This document shows, in pieces, positions 1 to 5,207 of a DNA stretch of 5,404 nucleotides. Below the pieces are notes generated by a model. The model saw nothing but the letters and a program-made list of their open reading frames with translations, was not told where the DNA came from and ran no database searches. Origin of the DNA: Myxococcales bacterium (GTDB taxonomy: Bacteria > Myxococcota_A > Polyangia > Polyangiales > Houyiibacteriaceae); contig CP070650.1 of assembly GCA_020354595.1 (NCBI GenBank), positions 891,890 to 897,293 on the forward strand. Reading direction: 5' to 3'. The translations under genes and the position numbers were made by a program. The first letter of the stretch is position 1. Every line of letters begins with the position of its first letter.

Positions 1-593
1 AGGCGGTCGCAAAAGTCGAGGTATCAACCGATGGGAAGCGCTGGCAGGAGACGCATTGGGTGGGCCCGGACCTCGGCAAGTATGCCTGGCGCGTCTTCGA
101 GCTCGAGCTCGAGCGTGCGCCGGGACCCGTGAAGCTATACAGCCGCGCAACGAACGCTACGGGGGAGATTCAGCCCGAGCATCGAAACGAAAACGAGCGC
201 GGCTACGGCAACAACAGCTGGCGCGACATGGGGGTGACCGTTCAGGTCTGCGATCCGGCCGACGAGATCTGCCTCACGCCACCACCTGAAGAGGGGTCGG
301 CGAAGCCCCGCGGTCCACGCAAGCCGGTGGAGCTTTCCGAGTCGGGGAAGCGCGGCCGCCAGATCTTCCGCGAAACAGCCGCGCCTCCTTGTTCGACGTG
401 CCACACGTTGGCGGATGCGGAGGCTACTGCAGTCGTCGGCCCGAACCTCGACGACCTCGGCCGAAGCCCGCAACAAGTGAAGGCGGCTGTGACCAATGGT
501 GTCGGCGCCATGCCGCCGTTCGGCGAGATGTTGACCCCCGAGCAGATCGAGGACGTCGCTCGCTACGTATTCGAGGCCACGCGCCGCGACTGA
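1..593 (+). CDS. Sulfite oxidase/dehydrogenase-like molybdoenzyme with C-terminal cytochrome c domain (5' end missing)
   Basis: The reading frame is open from base 3 to the TGA at 591-593, giving 196 visible residues; the start and the molybdenum-cofactor domain lie upstream of the window. The first ~75 residues match the Mo-co oxidoreductase dimerisation domain of the sulfite oxidase family: KVEVSTDGKRW near the start, then KLYSRATNATGEIQPEH and ERGYGNNSW, ending in a strand with VTVQV. A Pro/Lys-rich linker of roughly 25 residues follows. The last ~80 residues are a class I cytochrome c, with heme-binding CSTCH at 390-404 and a likely axial Met in GAMPPF (Met codon 510-512). Enzymes of this family oxidise sulfite to sulfate in the periplasm and pass electrons to cytochrome c; here the acceptor is apparently fused on. 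The true substrate cannot be read from this half: sulfite is the family default, and SoxC-like or other sulfur-compound activity is possible. The fold assignment is strong and the substrate moderate. Confidence 0.88.
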   Translation, partial: AVAKVEVSTDGKRWQETHWVGPDLGKYAWRVFELELERAPGPVKLYSRATNATGEIQPEHRNENERGYGNNSWRDMGVTVQVCDPADEICLTPPPEEGSAKPRGPRKPVELSESGKRGRQIFRETAAPPCSTCHTLADAEATAVVGPNLDDLGRSPQQVKAAVTNGVGAMPPFGEMLTPEQIEDVARYVFEATRRD

Positions 594-599
594 GGAGGG
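593..599 (+). promoter_or_regulatory. Strong Shine-Dalgarno overlapping the upstream stop codon
   Basis: AGGAGGG sits directly on the TGA stop (591-593) of the molybdoenzyme gene and contains a perfect AGGAGG. It must serve the downstream permease. It lies 23 bases before the first conventional start (TTG 622), which is too far, but 5 bases before an in-frame ATC at 604. It therefore bears on where the permease really starts. Confidence 0.6.
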
Positions 600-621
600 A
601 GTCATCCAAACCATACCGCCT

Positions 622-1308
622 TTGCATCTCGCCGCCGCGGGCATTCCGGCGCTCATCGTTCTGATCGTCTTGTGGAGGTGGCGCGCCAATGCCTCGCAAG
701 GCTTCATCGCGCTGGCGCGCATGGTCGCCCAACTTCTGCTCATCGGTTACGTCCTCGTCTACATCTTCGAGGCGGATGCTCCTTGGATCGTGCTGATGGT
801 CCTCGCGATCATGATCGTCGCCGCGAGCTGGATAGCGCTCCGCACGGTACCGGAGCTTCGCGGAGCGCTTTACCGGTACACGTTCTTTTCGGTGCTCGTA
901 GGTGGAGGCGCCACGCTTTCATTGGTCACTCAAGTGGTGCTTCACCTCGAGCCTTGGTACGAGCCAACCTTCGTCGTTCCGTTGGCCGGCATGATTTTCG
1001 CCGCATCGATGAACTCGGTGAGCATTTCGGCCGAGCGCCTGTTCGCCGAGCTCGAGCGCGACGTCTCTTACGTCGACGCCAGGCGCATTGCGATGCGGGC
1101 CGGTCTCATTCCGATCGTCAATACGCTGCTCGCGGTCGGACTGGTGTCGTTGCCCGGTTTCATGACCGGGCAGATCTTGTCCGGCGTCTCGCCCCTAGTG
1201 GCGGTTCGTTACCAGGTGATGGTCATGTGCATGATATTCGGCGCCTCGGGTCTTTCGGCCGCGCTGTTCTTGACGCTCGTAGAACGGCAGCAAAACGTGC
1301 ATCCTTAG
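622..1308 (+). CDS. FetB/UPF0014-family ABC transporter permease
   Basis: The 228-residue polytopic inner-membrane protein resembles FetB (YbbM), the permease of the FetAB exporter linked to iron efflux in E. coli. Visible family signatures are RMVAQLLLIGYVLVYIF (residues 33-49), a PLAGMI segment (120-125) and the diagnostic VGLVSLPGFMTGQILSGVSP (172-191) followed by RYQVMVMC (196-203). Hydrophobic helices lie near residues 4-18, 33-49, 55-73, 87-107, 117-135, 162-178 and 198-220. The annotated TTG start has no close ribosome site. The strong AGGAGG at 593-598 would better suit an ATC at 604, which would add six residues (IQTIPP). The cytoplasmic loop around residues 138-160 is short compared with E. 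coli FetB and lacks its LGAT-type motif. No FetA ATPase gene lies in the window, so the partner is upstream, elsewhere or absent. The family call is firm; the transported substrate is unknown. Confidence 0.85.
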   Translation: MHLAAAGIPALIVLIVLWRWRANASQGFIALARMVAQLLLIGYVLVYIFEADAPWIVLMVLAIMIVAASWIALRTVPELRGALYRYTFFSVLVGGGATLSLVTQVVLHLEPWYEPTFVVPLAGMIFAASMNSVSISAERLFAELERDVSYVDARRIAMRAGLIPIVNTLLAVGLVSLPGFMTGQILSGVSPLVAVRYQVMVMCMIFGASGLSAALFLTLVERQQNVHP

Positions 1309-1309
1309 C

Positions 1310-2116
1310 GTGGCCATGGGTGACACCGGTCAGGTGACGTCGAGCGCTGCGGAGTTCTATGAAGAGTTCTTCGTGCCGGCGCTTTTCGGTGAGTGGGTGC
1401 CGCGGGTGCTTGCCGCTGCTGACCTCTCACCCGGAATGCGCGTCGCCGATGTGGCATGCGGCACCGGGTTGGCGACTCTGGCGGCGGCCGAGGCCGTGTC
1501 TCCAGGGGGCTCGGCAGTAGGTGTCGACCTCAACCCCGGCATGCTCGCGGTGGCCCGGCGCAAGGCAGGGGACATCGAGTGGCACGAGGCCCCTGCCGAG
1601 GCCTTGCCGTTCAAAGAGGAGTCTTTTGACGCCGTCGTCAGTCAGTTCGGCTTGATGTTTTTCGCTGACAAGAAGGCCGCGATCAGCGAGATGTGGAGAG
1701 TGCTTCGTCCCGGCGGGCGGCTCGTCGTTGCCGTGTGGGGCTCGCTCCACGATGCGCCGGGCTACGCTGCGATGACAGCCCTCCTTAGTTCGCTCTTCGG
1801 CGATGCGATCTCGGATCTACTGAAATCGCCGTACTCGCTTGGCGAGACGGACACGCTTCGAGGTGTGTTTTGTGAAGCGGGGGTGGACGATCTAGAGATT
1901 CAGCGAGTTGCCGGACAGGCCCGCTTTGCCTCCGTCCGCGCGTGGGTCGAGTGCGACGTCCGTGGCTGGACTCTCGCGGACAAGTTGGACGACGACCAGT
2001 TCGAGCTGCTGGTGGCCGAGGCCGAAAAAGAGTTACATCGATTTGTCGCGGCCGACGGCTCAGTCGCGTTTGCCCACCCCGCCCTCATTGCTAGCGCTGT
2101 CAAACTGGCCAAGTAG
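1310..2116 (+). CDS. Class I SAM-dependent methyltransferase (Methyltransf_11/UbiE-like)
   Basis: The 268-residue cytoplasmic protein has the ordered motifs of a Rossmann-fold methyltransferase. Motif I is VADVACGTG (residues 45-53), which binds the methionine part of SAM. The acidic residue after strand 2 is in VGVDLNPGML (D73), which binds the ribose. EAPAEALPF (93-101) contacts the adenine, FDAVVSQFGLMFFAD (106-120) is motif II, and LRPGGRLVVAVW (132-143) is motif III. The C-terminal half after ~150 is a variable substrate cap, so the acceptor cannot be named; small metabolites, quinones or lipids are all possible. It starts 1 base after the permease stop with GTG 1310; ATG 1316 in the same frame is equally reasonable. 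Neither has a clear ribosome site, which suggests translational coupling to the permease. Its last 57 bases overlap the convergent transpeptidase gene. Confidence 0.88.
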   Translation: MAMGDTGQVTSSAAEFYEEFFVPALFGEWVPRVLAAADLSPGMRVADVACGTGLATLAAAEAVSPGGSAVGVDLNPGMLAVARRKAGDIEWHEAPAEALPFKEESFDAVVSQFGLMFFADKKAAISEMWRVLRPGGRLVVAVWGSLHDAPGYAAMTALLSSLFGDAISDLLKSPYSLGETDTLRGVFCEAGVDDLEIQRVAGQARFASVRAWVECDVRGWTLADKLDDDQFELLVAEAEKELHRFVAADGSVAFAHPALIASAVKLAK

Positions 2117-2908
2117 CGGAATCGTCGGAAGAGCCCACGGCTGCTTGAGCGCTTCGTATTCGCTTCGGGGGAGGGCGACGTAAACAGCAGCATCAGGTCG
2201 AAGCCAGCCTGCAAGCTCTTCCAACGGGTCCAGCGCCATTGCCGTGCATCCGCTCATTCCTTTGTCGGGGCCCTCCCACAGGTGAATGAAGATACAGCTG
2301 CCCGCGCCGGGCTTCGGGGCCTCCGTGTTGTGCTCGACGACGATGGCGAGGACGTAGAGGTCGTCCTCGCGGCGCATGTGCTCGGCGCTCTGCCAATCGA
2401 CATTGGTTTCCGCGGTCGATACGATGCGGTTGTAGTGGTTGGAGTCCGGGTCATCGACGCAACGGAGCTCGCCGGTGGTCTGGACGTAGAGGACGGAAAT
2501 GTCCTTGCGCGCCGGCGCATAGCCATACGCGGTCCCTATGCTGAACGCGCCGGCCGGCGAGCGTCCATCGCCTTCGCGCTTAATGGGCCCGGGACGGCCT
2601 TCCGGCGGGCTAGTGCCGTGAAGACCGCGGCCCCATCCGTATCCCTCGCGCCCCAGCACAACGTCAACGGGCCGACCTGCGGGCTTCCATCTTTGGCCGG
2701 GGTCCCGTTCATACCGCCGCAGGGTTGCGCGGAATGCGGTCCACTCGGCAGAAACCACGGTGACTAGCTGCGTCTTGTCCGCGCTGATCGGCGCGGCCGC
2801 TTCTGCACCGTGCTTGGCGGGAATCGTTGGGGGTGGCGCCTCGTGACAAGCCGCCAGTGAACAGGCGAAGGTCAATACAATCCAACGATGCCGAGCTTGA
2901 TTGCGCAT
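2060..2908 (-). CDS. L,D-transpeptidase-like (YkuD/COG3786) lipoprotein
   Basis: I take the ATG at 2908-2906 as the start, giving 282 residues. It opens with a textbook lipoprotein signal: RNQARHRW, a hydrophobic stretch, then lipobox LAAC with Cys21. Upstream in-frame starts would bury this signal. A Pro/Ala-rich tether (24-43) leads to a helical stretch, then the catalytic domain: GREGYGWGRGLHG (86-98), KREGDGRSPAGAFSIG (110-125), CVDDPDSNHYNRIV (150-163), VDWQSAEHMRRED (170-182) and VVEHN (190-194). The catalytic pair is His209 (FIHLW) and Cys221 in SGCTAM. This is the COG3786 branch of the YkuD family, whose classic members form 3-3 peptidoglycan cross-links or attach proteins to peptidoglycan; others may be hydrolases. 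It should act in the periplasm, anchored by lipid. There is no ribosome site before the ATG, but a TACAAT box lies just upstream, so the message may be leaderless. The C-terminal tail overlaps the convergent methyltransferase gene. Confidence 0.87.
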   Translation of the reverse strand: MRNQARHRWIVLTFACSLAACHEAPPPTIPAKHGAEAAAPISADKTQLVTVVSAEWTAFRATLRRYERDPGQRWKPAGRPVDVVLGREGYGWGRGLHGTSPPEGRPGPIKREGDGRSPAGAFSIGTAYGYAPARKDISVLYVQTTGELRCVDDPDSNHYNRIVSTAETNVDWQSAEHMRREDDLYVLAIVVEHNTEAPKPGAGSCIFIHLWEGPDKGMSGCTAMALDPLEELAGWLRPDAAVYVALPRSEYEALKQPWALPTIPLLGQFDSASNEGGVGKRD

Positions 2909-2916
2909 TCGGGTAG

Positions 2917-2922
2917 ATTGTA
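2917..2922 (-). promoter_or_regulatory. Possible -10 box (TACAAT) for the transpeptidase gene
   Basis: On the minus strand TACAAT occupies 2922-2917, matching five of six bases of the sigma-70 -10 consensus. Transcription would begin around 2910, within a few bases of the ATG at 2908. No good -35 hexamer is present at 16-18 bases; CGTCTT is the nearest. This is a weak call based on one hexamer. Confidence 0.25.
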
Positions 2923-2954
2923 GACCGAATCGTGCAAGGAAGACGCACGAAGAT

Positions 2955-3566
2955 ATGCGTTGCTTTCTCATGAGTTCCATCCTGCTGGCGGGTTGCGCCA
3001 CTACGCCGTCCCTCACCACGGCGCCCCCTTTCGACAAGTCGGCATTCGTGGCGCCGGAGGGGCAAGCGGCGGTGGTCTTCATTCAGAATGAAAAGCTCGA
3101 CCGCAAGATGTTCTTCACCATCTTTGAATCGGATGCACGTTGTGTTGCGGAGGTCGGCGGCCGCGAGGCGCAGATCCTTCCTGTCGAGCCTGAGCCCTAC
3201 ATCTTCTACGTTCTCGCTTACAACAAGACACGCCGCATCGAGCTCTACCCGGAGGCCGATCGCACTTACTTCGTTCGCCTCTACACCGTTCAGAAGGCCG
3301 TCGGCGCTGCCCCCGAGGTAACGCTGGTTCGCCGCGCGACCGAAACGCATAGGCATGTGCGGTCTTGGCTCGAGGGCGCCATCGTGACGCACGCCAAGGA
3401 CAACACAGATTGTTACGGCATGCCCCTCGACGAGCGCAAAAACCGGACGCAGCGTCGGCTCAACGAAGCCAACGCTGACTGGAAAAACGCGGACGACGTC
3501 ACGCGGGACCGCTACATGCTCATCGAGGGGGATGGCCTCACGGCTGCGGACATCGAGCTGTTCTAG
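2955..3566 (+). CDS. Uncharacterised lipoprotein, possibly DUF2846-like
   Basis: ATG 2955 gives 203 residues and a short lipoprotein signal, MRCFLMSSILLAGC, with lipobox LAGC and Cys14. The in-frame TTG at 2901 would add a charged leader and run into the divergent gene, so I reject it. AAGGA at 2936-2940 lies 14 bases upstream, a little far. Residues ~35-110 read as alternating beta strands: QAAVVFIQNE, KMFFTIFES, AQILPVEPEPYIFYVLAY, RRIELYPEADRTYFVRLYT. This pattern, a small domain followed by a pay-off strand about surface display, recalls DUF2846-type lipoproteins, but the resemblance is only by eye. The last ~80 residues are strongly charged and helical, with DERKNRTQRRLNEANADW. Two Cys (63 and one in DNTDC) could form a disulfide. 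It is probably anchored facing the periplasm. Function is unknown. It is divergent from the transpeptidase and converges, 18 bases apart, on the DUF6868 gene. Confidence 0.75.
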   Translation: MRCFLMSSILLAGCATTPSLTTAPPFDKSAFVAPEGQAAVVFIQNEKLDRKMFFTIFESDARCVAEVGGREAQILPVEPEPYIFYVLAYNKTRRIELYPEADRTYFVRLYTVQKAVGAAPEVTLVRRATETHRHVRSWLEGAIVTHAKDNTDCYGMPLDERKNRTQRRLNEANADWKNADDVTRDRYMLIEGDGLTAADIELF

Positions 3567-3584
3567 CGTCTTGCAGCGTTCACT

Positions 3585-3833
3585 TCAGGGAACGCCGACG
3601 ATCCGCAACGCGAGATAGGGGCCGAGCAGGACAACGAAGATCGATAGCTCGTAGAAACCCATGAGCTTGTAGTGCGTCGCATCAAACTCCTCGACCGACA
3701 TCTTGAACCAGTTGCTGTTGACCTTGTAAACCCAGTCGTGTGCAATCATGAACATCGCAAACCAAAACAGCAGCAGCCCCATGTTGAGCACAGAGGCCCA
3801 TCCGAGGGCGGCCTGAAGCGTGTCGATATTCAT
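3585..3833 (-). CDS. DUF6868 family small membrane protein
   Basis: The 82-residue protein begins at ATG 3833-3831, preceded by a strong GGAGGAG ribosome site. It has two predicted membrane helices, about residues 13-32 (SVLNMGLLLFWFAMFMIA) and 59-79 (YELSIFVVLLGPYLALRIV). The loop between holds the conserved-looking WFKMSVEEFDATHY (42-55). Layout and sequence match DUF6868 (GW near residue 12, a WFKxSxExFDxxHY loop, and PYLALRIV at the C terminus), recognised from memory. The length is typical, so the gene appears intact. No biochemical role is known for the family. It diverges from the isoprenylcysteine methyltransferase-like gene with 52 bases between starts, so the two may share a control region. 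Confidence 0.82.
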   Translation of the reverse strand: MNIDTLQAALGWASVLNMGLLLFWFAMFMIAHDWVYKVNSNWFKMSVEEFDATHYKLMGFYELSIFVVLLGPYLALRIVGVP

Positions 3834-3842
3834 GGGCTGTTA

Positions 3843-3849
3843 CTCCTCC
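3843..3849 (-). promoter_or_regulatory. Shine-Dalgarno of the DUF6868 gene
   Basis: GGAGGAG on the minus strand (3849-3843) lies 9 bases before ATG 3833, ideal spacing. It fixes the start of this small gene and supports it being translated. Confidence 0.75.
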
Positions 3850-3885
3850 AGTGATTCCGCGATACTACCCGCAAATGGGCGGCTC

Positions 3886-4569
3886 ATGTTGATTGTCAGA
3901 GGATTGATTAGGAGCGCGTTTCAACTCGCGTTGTTTGCATCGCTCTTATTGATCCCAGCCGGCACCTGGAACTGGCCCCGCGCGATTCAATTCATAGTCG
4001 CGTACGGCATCGTTTTGTTCGTCGCGGTCGTCTGGCTGGGCGCCGTCGCGCCGGCCAGCCTCGAGGCCCGTCTCGAACCGGCTATCAACAGAAAACAACC
4101 GCTCGCCGATCGTATCGCCACCGGCTTCATTGCCGTCGCGATTGCGGGCTGGTTCGTCTTCATTCCGCTCGATGTGTTCCGACTGCACCTGCTGCCGTCG
4201 CCGTCGGTTGAGGTGTCCGTTTTGGGCGCGTTGATTGGGGCTGGGGGGTTTGGGATCATCCTGACAGCGCTCTATCAGAACGCGTTTGCTACGCCCTCTG
4301 TGCGGCACCAGAGCGAGCGCGGACACACCCTGGTGGACAGGGGCCTCTACGGCCGCGTGCGGCATCCGTTCTACACTGGGTTCCTCGTGTTCTTGTTTGG
4401 GCTTGCGCTGTGGCTCGAGAGCTACGCGGCTGTCATTGCGCTGCCGGTCGTGCTCGTGAGCCTTCTCGTGCGCATCGGTGTCGAGGAGAGAACGCTTCGG
4501 GAGACGCTGGCAGGATACCGCGAGTATATGGAGCGGGTTCGGTATCGTCTGATTCCGGGGGTCTGGTAG
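3886..4569 (+). CDS. Isoprenylcysteine carboxyl methyltransferase (ICMT/PEMT)-family membrane protein
   Basis: ATG 3886 gives 227 residues and the usual family N terminus, a helix leading into LLLIPAGTWNWPRA (20-33). An upstream in-frame GTG at 3820 would extend into the divergent DUF6868 gene and is disfavoured. Membrane helices lie near 11-26, 34-52, 78-95, 108-129, 162-178 and 180-197. The SAM-binding core of the family is clear: GHTLVDRGLYGRVRHPFYTG, split as residues 146-155 and 156-165, with RHPxY at 159-163. The C-terminal signature follows: EERTLRETLAGYREYMERV (200-218), then RYRLIPGVW at the end. Eukaryotic ICMT methylates prenylated cysteines; bacterial relatives act on lipids or other hydrophobic substrates, mostly unknown, so only the family is named. 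The ribosome site is weak. It lies 116 bases before the next gene and may be co-transcribed with it. Confidence 0.88.
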   Translation: MLIVRGLIRSAFQLALFASLLLIPAGTWNWPRAIQFIVAYGIVLFVAVVWLGAVAPASLEARLEPAINRKQPLADRIATGFIAVAIAGWFVFIPLDVFRLHLLPSPSVEVSVLGALIGAGGFGIILTALYQNAFATPSVRHQSERGHTLVDRGLYGRVRHPFYTGFLVFLFGLALWLESYAAVIALPVVLVSLLVRIGVEERTLRETLAGYREYMERVRYRLIPGVW

Positions 4570-4685
4570 TTGCTGATCGGTTGTGCCTGTCACGGCGTCG
4601 TCGGCCGCTCTCGAAGAATTGCCCGCGCAGCATGGACCCGACTGAGAAGCACGGGTACTCTCGCGCTCGGGACAACGAGCTAGCC

Positions 4686-4946
4686 ATGTCGAAGACTCTC
4701 GGATTTCGCAAAGTCGCAATGTGGATTGCCGTCGTCATGTTGTTGGTCGGCGGCTTTGGCTCGCTTTCAGCGGGGCGGATTGATGCAACTGCCATCATGG
4801 CCTTGTCGCTGGCCAGTGCCCTCATTCTGCTGGATTTGGCTGGGAAGCCGGAGCCCCGCTCGGCGCGCGCCGTGGTCGGCTTCGCGCTGCTTGCCACCGC
4901 CGTTGGGGCGGCCTTGGTGATGGTCTACAAGATTCTGTTGCTGTAG
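4686..4946 (+). CDS. Small three-helix membrane protein of unknown function
   Basis: The 86-residue protein starts at ATG 4686, with GAG six bases before it as a weak ribosome site. ATG 4632 in the same frame would give 104 residues, but the extra segment is charged and unremarkable. Three hydrophobic stretches lie at about residues 8-27 (KVAMWIAVVMLLVGGFG), 33-50 (TAIMALSLASALILLDLA) and 60-84 (VVGFALLATAVGAALVMVYK), separated by short polar turns (GRID, GKPEPRSAR). The N-terminal charge pattern and even helix spacing look like a real inner-membrane protein. I do not recognise the family. It lies downstream of the ICMT-like gene in the same direction and converges on the HNH gene. Confidence 0.6.
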   Translation: MSKTLGFRKVAMWIAVVMLLVGGFGSLSAGRIDATAIMALSLASALILLDLAGKPEPRSARAVVGFALLATAVGAALVMVYKILLL

Positions 4947-5207
4947 CACTGGGCTCTGTGGACGTGGTGCTCTAGGATTGGTGGGCCTCGCCCTTCTGCA
5001 CGAAGGTGCGGGCGATTCTCGGTTTTTGGTGTTACGCGACGGTTACGACGATTGTTGCCGAGTATCCTGACGCCGCATCGCCAGTTACCATTGCCAGCGG
5101 CGCCGGATTGGCGGTCGCGATTCCATCCGCAGAGTTCAGGTTGCCCTTTGGACCTTGGGCGTCGTAAGGCGCGGTCGCATATACATCAGACGTCCATTCG
5201 GAACAGC
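4947..5207. other. Intergenic region between convergent genes
   Basis: Apart from the possible terminator, I see no RNA gene or repeat here. A minus-strand frame is open from about 5207 down to a stop at 5032 and reads protein-like (YATAPYDAQGPKGN, MVTGDAASGYSA). It has no start codon outside the HNH gene and is not called as a gene. Confidence 0.5.
4988..5027 (+). terminator. Possible rho-independent terminator
   Basis: A stem of CCTTC (4992-4996), loop TGCAC and GAAGG (5002-5006) sits inside outer pairs TCGC (4988-4991) and GCGA (5012-5015), with a five-base bulge at 5007-5011. Five T residues follow at 5023-5027. The gap between stem and T-run is seven bases and the stem is imperfect, so this is tentative. 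The position, about 40 bases after the membrane protein stop and between convergent genes, fits. Confidence 0.35.

Noticed and set aside
99..114. Short GAGCTC tandem repeat
   Set aside because: It merely encodes ELELE within the molybdoenzyme and shows no wider repeat structure.
135..743. Minus-strand open frame of 202 codons
   Set aside because: It crosses the molybdoenzyme end and the permease start antisense, with Arg/Ala-rich composition typical of a GC-rich shadow.
2282..2767. Plus-strand open frame of 161 codons
   Set aside because: It is antisense to the conserved transpeptidase domain, shows no motif and has no ribosome site.
2909..3082. N-terminal extension of the transpeptidase frame to an upstream start at 3082
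   Set aside because: The lipoprotein signal with LAAC lies directly after ATG 2908, and the extension would overlap the divergent lipoprotein gene; its residues look like antisense noise.
3567..3584. Possible bidirectional terminator between the convergent lipoprotein and DUF6868 genes
   Set aside because: The 18-base gap has no hairpin or T-run that I can see.
4410..4685. Longer N-terminal frame for the small membrane protein
   Set aside because: The extension overlaps the ICMT-like gene in another frame and is Arg/Ser-rich without features.
3946..4719. Minus-strand open frame of 257 codons
   Set aside because: It is antisense to the ICMT-like gene, with Arg/Asp/Gln-rich noise composition and no domain.
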